58,076 bases of DNA from a bacterium (GTDB taxonomy: Bacteria > Cyanobacteriota > Vampirovibrionia > Gastranaerophilales > Gastranaerophilaceae), in the NCBI GenBank assembly GCA_017652265.1, contig JAGCBH010000042.1, positions 1-58,076 on the forward strand, read 5' to 3'. Made by a program: the position numbers and the translations under genes. The stretch's first letter is position 1. Every line of letters begins with the position of its first letter. The notes beneath the pieces were generated by a model. The model had not been told where the DNA came from. It searched no databases and worked only from the letters and a program-made list of their open reading frames with translations. Positions 8,611 to 15,732 of the stretch are shown here, in pieces.

Positions 8611-9102
8611 ATGAAAATATTATTTAGAGCATTTTTAATATTATTTTATCTTTGTTTGGCAATTTTTATAACTCCAAACGAAAATTATAACGTCTTTGAA
8701 AATACTAAAAATCAAGAAAAAGCAGTTCTCCGCCACTTCGCCTCGCTGAACCGCGAGCCGTGCGTGGCTCCGCTGTCTAACACGCCGCTCAAAACTTTCG
8801 TTCACGCCTTCGGCTCTATCACGAAAGTTTCTCGGATAAGTATAATTTCACAAACAAAATCAGATATCATTACTATAAATAAAATCAATGAACATTATTT
8901 TGTTTCACCAAGCCATCCAGAAAAACAATTATTAAATTCAACAAATAAAAATAGTGATTTTAGCTTTGGTTTTAATAATAGTATTTTAACAAAAAATCTT
9001 TTAAAATATTTATTATTTATTAAGAATACTGATTATCTTTGCCAATTATCTTATAATACGCCTTTAAAACTGGAAAATTCGGTATATACAAGAGCTCCTT
9101 AA
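8611..9102 (+). CDS. 163-aa membrane-anchored hypothetical protein containing an in-frame repeat
   Basis: The N-terminus MKILFRAFLILFYLCLAIFI is a signal anchor or membrane helix. Residues ~37-76 are encoded by a GC-richer dispersed repeat (8719-8836) that interrupts otherwise AT-rich, Asn/Ser/Lys-rich sequence without breaking the frame. The rest (ISQTKSDIITINKINEHYF and onward) looks like an ordinary lineage protein of unknown role. There is no ribosome binding site, and the promoter position suggests a leaderless mRNA. The gene lies between the pdxA relic and intact pdxA. It may be decaying, but the open frame through the insert argues that it is still translated. Confidence 0.5.
   Translation: MKILFRAFLILFYLCLAIFITPNENYNVFENTKNQEKAVLRHFASLNREPCVAPLSNTPLKTFVHAFGSITKVSRISIISQTKSDIITINKINEHYFVSPSHPEKQLLNSTNKNSDFSFGFNNSILTKNLLKYLLFIKNTDYLCQLSYNTPLKLENSVYTRAP
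8719..8836. repeat. Dispersed palindromic repeat, copy 1 (inside an ORF)
   Basis: This GC-richer block shares its start (agcagttctccgccact), middle (cgctgaaccgcga, gctgtctaa) and end (gtttctcgga) with 36872-37028. Its terminal hairpin pairs AAACTTTCGT with ACGAAAGTTT. In copy 2 the corresponding arms are AAACTTTTGC and GCAAAAGTTT, so both sides changed together. It has no transposase. It resembles a MITE or a Rickettsia-type palindromic element. Confidence 0.8.
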
Positions 9103-9193
9103 TTCAGCAAAATATGTAATTATAAAATTTATTTATGTTTTAGGCTATTTTGTCTAAAACTCTTGTTACTGCTGCAAAATAAGGAGAATTAAA

Positions 9194-9328
9194 ATGGATG
9201 AAAAAAATAATGACGAAAATAATCAAAAATATTCTGACAGTTCAAATACAAGTTTTTGGAGCTTTATAACTTTTGTTATATTTACGGCAATCATAATGTT
9301 TGTACTTGTAAAAATCAGAGGAAATTAA
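9194..9328 (+). CDS. 44-aa single-pass membrane protein
   Basis: A strong AAGGAG ribosome binding site 7 nt upstream and an intact 45-codon frame support this small gene. The N-terminal 20 residues are polar and Asn/Asp-rich (MDEKNNDENNQKYSDSSNTS). They are followed by one hydrophobic helix (FWSFITFVIFTAIIMFVLV) and a short basic tail KIRGN. It is probably an inner-membrane small protein; its role is unknown. A terminator hairpin follows the stop. Confidence 0.6.
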   Translation: MDEKNNDENNQKYSDSSNTSFWSFITFVIFTAIIMFVLVKIRGN

Positions 9329-9339
9329 TAAATAACGCG

Positions 9340-9366
9340 GGGTGTATCAAATGATGCACCCTGTTT
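9340..9366. terminator. Bidirectional terminator between 44-aa gene and pdxA
   Basis: GGGTGTATCA (9340-9349) pairs with TGATGCACCC (9352-9361) and is followed by a T-run. On the other strand it closes the pdxA operon. The stem is related in sequence to the GGTGCGTC hairpin at 14723-14742, so it may be a dispersed palindrome used as a terminator. Confidence 0.7.
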
Positions 9367-10275
9367 TTAATTATTATTTAATACATACTTTATTGCAGAA
9401 ATCATGGATTTCGGGTTTGCAATATTTTTACCTGCAATATCAAATGCTGTTCCATGTGCGGGCGATGTCCGCAAAATATCAAGACCTATAGTAACATTCA
9501 CCGCTTCATCTTTCCCTATCAATTTCATCGGAATAAGCCCCTGATCGTGATACATTGCAATATAGCAATCATAAGGCTGATTTTCACCTTTTTTAAATAA
9601 TTCATCCGCATGTATAAACAGAGTATCAGCGGGTTTCGGATAATCCGCATCTATTCCACTAGCACGAAGTTCGTCAATTGCAGGGATGATTATTTCATTT
9701 TCTTCCGATCCTATAACTCCGTTTTCGCCCGCATGCGGATTAAGCCCGCAGAACGCAAGGTGCAGTGTTTCTTTATTCAACGCTTTTTTCAGTGTTAAAA
9801 CTTTAGAAATAATCATTTCTTTTGTAATTTTGACATCGTTTAAAGCACAGTGACGGGTTAAAAGCAGTACCCGAAAATCACGTGCGGCAAAAAGCATTTC
9901 TGCTTTTTCGCCATTTTTAGCCAAAAACTTTTCCAAAATCTCTGTCTGACCGCTGAAATTGTGCCCTGCCATGTGCAGTGCTTCTTTTGAAACAGGTGCG
10001 GTTACAATGGCTTTCGGGTTCAATTCACAAGCCTTTTTCAGCGCCTGATAAGAAAATTCACCGCTCTCTTTTGTATTTTTACCCTCTTTAATATCCCCAT
10101 CAAACGGAATTTCAACAATTCCACAAGGCAAATTTTTCATCCCGTAATATTCCAAAATCCGACGGTTTGAAACAAGAATAAAATTTTTACAGTCAAATTC
10201 ACGCAGAGCTTTTAGAGTAATTTCCGCGCCGATACCATTAACATCACCCGTTGTAATAAGAATTTTATTCTTCAA
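9367..10275 (-). CDS. pdxA: PdxA-family dehydrogenase (probably PdxA2-type, sugar-acid pathway)
   Basis: The 302-aa product opens KILITTGDVNGIGAEITLKA, the PdxA N-terminus. It contains TAPVSKEALHMAGHNFSGQTE, AMYHDQGLIPMKLIG (metal-binding His) and [15 protein letters not shown], all family signatures. PdxA itself oxidises 4-phosphohydroxy-threonine in vitamin B6 synthesis. PdxA2 members instead oxidise 4-phospho-D-threonate or -erythronate and are encoded beside DUF1537 kinases. Here the start overlaps the DUF1537 gene by 11 bp, which favours the PdxA2 role. A truncated second copy of its 3' end lies at 8371-8510. The family call is firm; the substrate is inferred from context. Confidence 0.9.
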   Translation of the reverse strand: MKNKILITTGDVNGIGAEITLKALREFDCKNFILVSNRRILEYYGMKNLPCGIVEIPFDGDIKEGKNTKESGEFSYQALKKACELNPKAIVTAPVSKEALHMAGHNFSGQTEILEKFLAKNGEKAEMLFAARDFRVLLLTRHCALNDVKITKEMIISKVLTLKKALNKETLHLAFCGLNPHAGENGVIGSEENEIIIPAIDELRASGIDADYPKPADTLFIHADELFKKGENQPYDCYIAMYHDQGLIPMKLIGKDEAVNVTIGLDILRTSPAHGTAFDIAGKNIANPKSMISAIKYVLNNN

Positions 10276-11563
10276 AATATCTCATAACCTCAATTAAAGT
10301 TTGCGGATTACCAAGATTTCCTGATTTGGTTATAATCCACTGACCATTTGAACTTATACATAAAGGAATTGCACCGACAACTCTGTCTTTTAAGGATAAT
10401 TTTTCGGCTTCCATTTTAACACAGGATTTGTATGCCGTTTCTCCGCCGACAAAAATAAAAATACAATTACAATTTTGTTTGATTTTTCCCGCAATATTAG
10501 AAAGATAATCCGTAATCAGAGTTGGAAAATTCATATTATCCTCATTAATACTGTTTTCCCCCATATATGAATTAATATCGTCTTTCATGTTGACAGAGTG
10601 AACTATGATATTTTTGCCTGAATTAATATTTTCAAAAATATCGGAAAGAATGTTTTCATTAACTCCGGAATGAATATCGGCAAATCTTAAATCATACTCT
10701 CTGAAATTTTCAAAATACTTGCTGTTTTTGAGCATAGAAACTTGTTTTGCGCACAAATCCGTAGCACTTCCCGCAATAATACATTTTGGAATATCCGGCA
10801 AAAGGGGTTTTATAAATTCTTCATTATTTTCGCCAAACCAAAGTTTTGCTAATGCTGATGCAAAAGCAGCTGTACCTGTCGGAAGAATTTTTTTATCAGT
10901 TTTATTTATGGCAAGTGAAATTTGCTCTATATCTGTGTTTGAAACAGCATCTGCAATTATAAATTTCTTACCCGAATTAATCAGTTCGTTAATTTTAACA
11001 AGAATAGGCCCTGCACCTTTCATTATTGTATTAAGTTCAACGTGGCCTACAAGTTTTTTATATTCTCCATCCAGTTGAGAAGCAAAAAGATTTGGCAGAT
11101 ACGATTCACAAATAGGAGCTTTGGGATCATGAGAAACTTCCGTTCGTCCTATCGGCATGCTCCTTAAAAGATGATAGCCCCCTACTGTAATTCTCTGTTC
11201 ATCCGGAAATGCCGGTACAACAACAGCAGCATCCCAGCCAAGTTCATTTAATACGGTCAGCGTTTCAACCGCAATATTCCCGCGAATTGTGGAATCAATT
11301 TTTTTAAAGAAATAATCCGTAGATAACTTTTTCAAAAGCGATTTTGTCGTCAATGAAACTCTTTCATAAGCCACCTGAGCGGATGAATTACGGGTTTCGG
11401 TTGTTACTGCCCAAACCAAAGTTTCATCTGTTTCATCAATACTGATGTTGTCGGATAAAATAATCTGCGTATTTGCACCCTGCAGATAAAACTGCAAAGC
11501 AGAATCATTGGCACCTGTTAAGTCATCCGAAATAATCGCAACAGGATTTGAATTTATAATCAT
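10265..11563 (-). CDS. DUF1537 four-carbon acid sugar kinase
   Basis: The 432-aa product carries the family marks AIISDDLTGANDSALQFY at the N-terminus, FFKKIDSTIRGNIAVE, VVVPAFPDEQRITVGGYH and a C-terminal nucleotide-binding region with FVGGETAYKS and GAIPLCISSNGQWIITKSG. Characterised members phosphorylate D-threonate, D-erythronate or 3-oxo-tetronates. It sits between ssb (4-bp overlap) and pdxA (11-bp overlap), so the kinase and dehydrogenase are translationally coupled. No aldolase or transporter for the rest of the pathway is in the window. Confidence 0.9.
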   Translation of the reverse strand: MIINSNPVAIISDDLTGANDSALQFYLQGANTQIILSDNISIDETDETLVWAVTTETRNSSAQVAYERVSLTTKSLLKKLSTDYFFKKIDSTIRGNIAVETLTVLNELGWDAAVVVPAFPDEQRITVGGYHLLRSMPIGRTEVSHDPKAPICESYLPNLFASQLDGEYKKLVGHVELNTIMKGAGPILVKINELINSGKKFIIADAVSNTDIEQISLAINKTDKKILPTGTAAFASALAKLWFGENNEEFIKPLLPDIPKCIIAGSATDLCAKQVSMLKNSKYFENFREYDLRFADIHSGVNENILSDIFENINSGKNIIVHSVNMKDDINSYMGENSINEDNMNFPTLITDYLSNIAGKIKQNCNCIFIFVGGETAYKSCVKMEAEKLSLKDRVVGAIPLCISSNGQWIITKSGNLGNPQTLIEVMRYFEE

Positions 11564-11904
11564 ACTTCTACTACTTCTTCTGCATCTTTCTTGCTGCCCG
11601 CAAATCTTATATTCAAAGCATTGATATAATAACTTTCTCTTTCTTCGCCGGTTGCATTATCAGTCCATTTGTTAGTCTGAATTGAACCCTCAACAATGAC
11701 CATCGCACCTTTTTTAATATATTCACCGGCAAATTCCGCTAATTTTTCCCATGCCGTAACGTTATACCAATCAGCAACTTCTGATTTTGTTTTTGCATCC
11801 CATCTGTTAACCGCAACAGAAAAATTTGCTCTTGATTTTCCTGATTCAAAATATTTAATTTCAGCATCACGCCCTACTCTGCCTACTATTACAACTGTAT
11901 TCAT
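11560..11904 (-). CDS. ssb: Single-stranded DNA-binding protein
   Basis: The start at 11904 has GAGGTG 7 nt upstream and gives 114 aa opening MNTVVIVGRVGRDAEIKYFE, the standard SSB OB-fold beginning. FSVAVNRWDAK, DWYNVTAWEKLAEF and KGAMVIVEGSIQTNKW complete the fold. The acidic C-terminal tail (KKDAEEVVEV) is short and lacks the usual DDDIPF-type end, so this could be a second, accessory SSB rather than the main replication SSB. It overlaps the DUF1537 gene by 4 bp, an unexpected operon partner. Confidence 0.9.
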   Translation of the reverse strand: MNTVVIVGRVGRDAEIKYFESGKSRANFSVAVNRWDAKTKSEVADWYNVTAWEKLAEFAGEYIKKGAMVIVEGSIQTNKWTDNATGEERESYYINALNIRFAGSKKDAEEVVEV

Positions 11905-11976
11905 AAGACACACCTCTTTTCTTTGGAAATATAATACTATAAAAGTCATCCATTTTGTCAATTATCCGCAAAAATG

Positions 11977-12495
11977 TTACAAAGTTATAAAACTGACAAA
12001 TTTATCACCATATTGTTTCTGCTTAATAAGTTTAAACCCGCTCATATCAACATCTGCCACATGTTCAAGAATTATAATTCCGCCTTTACCTTTTACCGCA
12101 TCAAGACTTTGTTCATACACTTCTGAAAAATACGGCGGATCAATATAAATAACATCATACACTTTATCAATTTTGGCGGCAATTTTCATACTGTCACCCA
12201 AAATGAGTTTAATATCATTTTCTTTTTCGTATTTTGAAAAATTATTTTTTAAAATTCTGTAAACTTCTTTATTTTTTTCACATGCCAGAAGTTCGCCAAA
12301 ACCTCTTGATAGAGCCTCTAACCCCATAATACCCGAACCTGCGTACATATCAAAAAAACTTTTTTCTTCAAAATCGATTATTGATTGCAGAGTGTTAAAC
12401 ACTGCCATCCTGACTTTTGATAGTGTCGGACGTGTTATTTTTTCATCCGGCGCAGATATTTTCTGACCTTTGTATTTTCCGCCTGTTATATTCAT
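11977..12495 (-). CDS. rsmD: 16S rRNA (guanine966-N2)-methyltransferase
   Basis: The 172-aa product opens MNITGGKYKGQKISAP and continues with RPTLSKVRMAVFNTL, as RsmD does. The SAM-binding loop is FFDMYAGSGIMGLEALSRG and the catalytic motif is IYIDPPY. It methylates G966 of 16S rRNA during 30S assembly. The gene is divergent from fixC with a 56-bp gap that contains the fixC promoter. Confidence 0.93.
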   Translation of the reverse strand: MNITGGKYKGQKISAPDEKITRPTLSKVRMAVFNTLQSIIDFEEKSFFDMYAGSGIMGLEALSRGFGELLACEKNKEVYRILKNNFSKYEKENDIKLILGDSMKIAAKIDKVYDVIYIDPPYFSEVYEQSLDAVKGKGGIIILEHVADVDMSGFKLIKQKQYGDKFVSFITL

Positions 12496-12504
12496 GTTTC
12501 CTAT

Positions 12505-12533
12505 TTTACAATGAACAAAATTTATATTATAAT
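12505..12533 (+). promoter_or_regulatory. Sigma-70-type promoter of fixC-fixX
   Basis: TTTACA (12505-12510), a 17-nt spacer and TATAAT (12528-12533) form a near-consensus promoter. The fixC ribosome binding site (GAGAGG) and ATG follow within 20 nt. Confidence 0.75.
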
Positions 12534-12551
12534 TACCGGAGAGAGGTTATT

Positions 12552-13862
12552 ATGGAAAATGCATCAGTTGATATAATCGTTGTGGGTGGCGGGCCTGCCG
12601 GAATTACGGCTGCAATAACCGCAGCAAGAAAGGGTTTAAAAGTCCTTTTAATTGAAAGAGGAAAATTCTGCGGTGCTAAAAATATGTTCGGTGGCGCAAT
12701 ATACACTCAACCAATGAAAGAAATTTTTCCTGATTTTGAAGAAAATGCACCATTAGAGCGCAAAACCGCAGAACACAGATATGCCATTCTGACAGAAAGC
12801 GAAGGAACGATTGTTTCATACAAAAATCAAAAATCAAGAAGCTCAAGTTATTCGGTTATAAGAGCAAAATTTGACCGTTGGATGGCGGAAGAAGCAAGAA
12901 AAGCGGGTGTTGTAATATTAGAAGAAACACTTGTAACATGTCCTATTGTAGATAGTGATTACGTTGTCGGGGTTAAAACGGAACTTGAAGATATTTATGC
13001 CAAAGCGGTTATTATCGCTGACGGTGTAAATTCAATACTTGCAAAACAACTTGGTATGCGGGAAAACCTTGATACAAAAGAGGTTGCTCTAAGCGTCAAA
13101 GAGGTAATAAAACTTGATAAAGAAAAAATTAACGACAGGTTTAATCTTAATGACGGCGAAGGGTGTATAATGGAAATCTTCGGCTCATCAATGCTTGGCG
13201 AATTGGGACTGGGATTTTTATACACAAATAAAGACACAATAAGTATAGGGCTTGGGGTAACTCTGAATGAACTTGTTGAAAATAAACAAAAAGCCTATGA
13301 ACTTCTTGATACAATGAAACATCACCCCGTTATTGCACCTTTGATTAAAGACGGAGAATTGGTTGAATATTCGGCTCACCTTATTCCGGAAGGCGGTTTC
13401 AAAAAAATCCCGAAACTCTGCGCAAACGGTGTTTTAATAGCGGGCGATGCCGCAATGTTAGTCAATAACCTGAACTGGGAAGGCACAAATCTTGCTATGG
13501 TTAGCGGAAAACTGGCGGCAGAAACAGCAGTTGAAGCAATAAAAAAAGACAATGTATCTGAAGAAAACCTTTCAGAATATCGTACAAAACTTGATAACTC
13601 TTTTGTTATGAAAGATTTGAAAGCATACCGCAACCTTATGAGCGCGGCTCACAAACGGAATAAATCTTTCTTCGGATTTTATTTCAAAAAAATCAATGAA
13701 TTTTTTGAAATGTTCACATCAACCGACAGCATCCCGAAACGCACAAAATATTTCAGATTTATCAGAGATTTCTTCTTTGAACGCAATATTTTGGAAATCT
13801 TCAAAGATATGTGGGGTGTAATCAAAATTTTATGGGGGATTTTGTATGACAGAGTTAGATAA
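12552..13862 (+). CDS. fixC: FixC-like electron-transfer flavoprotein-quinone oxidoreductase
   Basis: The start at 12552 follows GAGAGG and gives 436 aa. The FAD-binding loop VVGGGPAG (residues 10-17) is followed by LIERGKFCGAKNMFGGAIY, characteristic of FixC and ETF-QO proteins. GVLIAGDAAMLVNNLNWEGT near residues 295-315 is the second flavin motif. The adjacent FixX ferredoxin gene overlaps it by 17 bp. In FixABCX systems, FixC accepts electrons from the FixAB flavoprotein and passes them to quinone and, by bifurcation, to ferredoxin. FixA and FixB genes are not in the window, so they must lie elsewhere or be absent. Confidence 0.9.
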   Translation: MENASVDIIVVGGGPAGITAAITAARKGLKVLLIERGKFCGAKNMFGGAIYTQPMKEIFPDFEENAPLERKTAEHRYAILTESEGTIVSYKNQKSRSSSYSVIRAKFDRWMAEEARKAGVVILEETLVTCPIVDSDYVVGVKTELEDIYAKAVIIADGVNSILAKQLGMRENLDTKEVALSVKEVIKLDKEKINDRFNLNDGEGCIMEIFGSSMLGELGLGFLYTNKDTISIGLGVTLNELVENKQKAYELLDTMKHHPVIAPLIKDGELVEYSAHLIPEGGFKKIPKLCANGVLIAGDAAMLVNNLNWEGTNLAMVSGKLAAETAVEAIKKDNVSEENLSEYRTKLDNSFVMKDLKAYRNLMSAAHKRNKSFFGFYFKKINEFFEMFTSTDSIPKRTKYFRFIRDFFFERNILEIFKDMWGVIKILWGILYDRVR

Positions 13863-14124
13863 TAAACTTGCAACGGTTAAATATTCACCGGATACCGTTT
13901 CACATTTAAAACCCTGCGATGAAGACTGTAGAGAATGTATGAGCAAATGCTGTACATATATCTGCCCTGCAGGTGTCTATGAATGGTCATCAGAAAAACA
14001 AAAACTCATCATAAATTTTGAAAACTGTTTAGAATGCGGGGCATGCAGAATTGTCTGCGAAAAACAGTCGCTTGAATGGGAATACCCGAAAGGCACAAAA
14101 GGGGTTACGTTTAAGAATAGTTAA
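13846..14124 (+). CDS. fixX: FixX-like ferredoxin
   Basis: This 92-aa protein has cysteine groups CDEDCRECMSKCC and CPAG near the N-terminus and the ferredoxin motif CLECGACRIVCEKQSLEWEY at the C-terminus. The ending EYPKGTKGVTFKN is typical of FixX. It is translationally coupled to fixC by a 17-bp overlap and probably carries electrons from or to the FixC flavin at the membrane. Its stop abuts the end of the convergent downstream gene. Confidence 0.92.
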   Translation: MTELDNKLATVKYSPDTVSHLKPCDEDCRECMSKCCTYICPAGVYEWSSEKQKLIINFENCLECGACRIVCEKQSLEWEYPKGTKGVTFKNS

Positions 14125-14670
14125 TTACTTTATTTTTTCCAATATTGTTTGAGCATATTTTTTCAAATATCTTTTGGCAAGCGCTGATACTCTTGAGTAT
14201 TTTGTTTCCCACAAATCAAAAACTATCGGATGCGGTTTAGATTCAATTCTTACACCATTCTCAATTCTTACATTCTGAATAAAACCGTTGCGCATTTTTT
14301 TTACTTCACTAATAAATCCTTTTTTACTTATAGTTCCGCTCATAAGAAAATCTATATCTTCTGTCGCTCCTTGTTCTTTTATATAAAATAGGGAACCATC
14401 AACCCGTGATAATCTGTCCATTCTTGGAACTATTGAGTGACGTATTAAAGGACGGGTATATTTATCCTTTTGCGCATTTGTATGTCTTATTATTTGATAT
14501 TTAGTATAAATTTTTTCCTGTATTTTCTTTAATCTTGGCTTTTTACCGGAATTAGCAGGTTCTACTACTTCATATAAAGCTAATTTGTCCTCAGAAAATT
14601 TCTTAAGAACGTAAGTTTTATTATTACGATGACTGTGAACAGTATAAGTTTCTATTGGTTTTATTGCCAT
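14125..14670 (-). CDS. 181-aa basic hypothetical protein
   Basis: I take the ATG at 14670 (MAIKPIETYTVHSHRNNKTY) because a GCGGGA sequence precedes it; a longer TTG reading has no ribosome binding site. The protein is rich in Lys and Arg and has no signal or membrane segment. It contains GSLFYIKEQGATEDIDFLMS and ends in a helical, basic tail (AKRYLKKYAQTILEKIK). I do not recognise a family. It abuts the stop of fixX. Confidence 0.6.
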   Translation of the reverse strand: MAIKPIETYTVHSHRNNKTYVLKKFSEDKLALYEVVEPANSGKKPRLKKIQEKIYTKYQIIRHTNAQKDKYTRPLIRHSIVPRMDRLSRVDGSLFYIKEQGATEDIDFLMSGTISKKGFISEVKKMRNGFIQNVRIENGVRIESKPHPIVFDLWETKYSRVSALAKRYLKKYAQTILEKIK

Positions 14671-14722
14671 AATATATCCCGCAAACATTGTTACATGAAT
14701 AATTTTTAGTTTCAAGTTGTAG

Positions 14723-14742
14723 GGTGCGTCGTTTGACGCACC
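14723..14742. repeat. Short GGTGCGTC palindrome
   Basis: GGTGCGTC-GTTT-GACGCACC is a perfect 8-bp stem with a GTTT loop between two minus-strand genes. It lacks a T-tract in either direction. Its sequence is related to the hairpin at 9340-9361. Confidence 0.7.
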
Positions 14743-14757
14743 AATTTATTAATAAAT

Positions 14758-15729
14758 TTACAAACCCATTATTATAATTATCTGCAAAACAGACATGTAA
14801 ACCATAATATTACGGGATAAAAGAAGCCGATAGTAAAAGCTGACCGTTCCGTCTTTTTGAATTTGTTCCCAATTATCAAGCGGGAAATTCCATTTATTGA
14901 TTTCAGGCAAAACCGTTTTATCTCTGTTGAAAGCTTTCAGTTCCCTAAACAGCCACATAACATAAGGTAACGTTAAAAATCCCAGTAAATAAATAGGATT
15001 CCCCCAATAAATCGCAAGTCCAAGCAATATTAAATACCCGACAGTAAAAAATCCGCTCAATACTTTCAGGCATTTCTTTTTATCACCAATTCTGCAAACA
15101 AGAGTTTTTTTGTGCGAAATCATATCACCGTCAAAATCAAGCAAGGTATGAGTAAACAAAAACTGCTCAGAAAACATAACATTCACCAATGAAATAAACA
15201 AAACTTCAAGCGAAAATTCACCTGTCATAACATAATACATACCCTCAAACAACAAAGGACCATATACAATTCCGACAACGAGCTCGCTCAACCCCACAAG
15301 CGAAAATTTCTGATAAAACAAAATAGCAACACCTCCGATTGCCATAAGCCAAACAACATTCGGTCTGTCAGCTAAAAACAGAAAAACACCAATTAAAAAA
15401 GCAAGCGCACAAATAATTATTATCGCCGTCAACAGAGCTTTCAATGATACCGTTCCGTCAAACAATAATCGGCATTTGCCTTTTTGAACGGTATTTGTAT
15501 AATTCTTATCCGAATTTATAATTTTATAGTCAAAATAATCATCAATAAGATTCGTTGCAATATGCCCAAACTCTATACCCAAAGCACATAATATCCCCAG
15601 CCAGATATTACCGCCCGCTTTAACTCCGCAAGCAAAAGCAACCGCAAGAGCCAAAACTGTCAGAATAATTGAATACCCTCTTGCACACTCAAACCATATT
15701 TTTAATTTTTTTAAAAATTTTTCGTACAT
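14758..15729 (-). CDS. UbiA-family prenyltransferase (MenA-like)
   Basis: This 323-aa integral membrane protein has about eight hydrophobic helices. The first Asp-rich motif is NLIDDYFDYK (about residue 62). A second appears in HTLLDFDGDMISHKKTLVCR. Both are the prenyl-diphosphate/Mg sites of UbiA enzymes, and this arrangement resembles MenA-like attachment of a polyprenyl chain to an aromatic head. The exact acceptor (naphthoate, benzoate or other) is not determinable. Its start lies 3 bp after the stop of the Na/Pi symporter gene, so the two are co-transcribed. Confidence 0.8.
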   Translation of the reverse strand: MYEKFLKKLKIWFECARGYSIILTVLALAVAFACGVKAGGNIWLGILCALGIEFGHIATNLIDDYFDYKIINSDKNYTNTVQKGKCRLLFDGTVSLKALLTAIIIICALAFLIGVFLFLADRPNVVWLMAIGGVAILFYQKFSLVGLSELVVGIVYGPLLFEGMYYVMTGEFSLEVLFISLVNVMFSEQFLFTHTLLDFDGDMISHKKTLVCRIGDKKKCLKVLSGFFTVGYLILLGLAIYWGNPIYLLGFLTLPYVMWLFRELKAFNRDKTVLPEINKWNFPLDNWEQIQKDGTVSFYYRLLLSRNIMVYMSVLQIIIIMGL

Positions 15730-15732
15730 AAC

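Noticed and set aside
14723-14742. Terminator for the UbiA or 181-aa gene
   Set aside because: The hairpin has no T-run in either direction, so it is listed as a repeat only.
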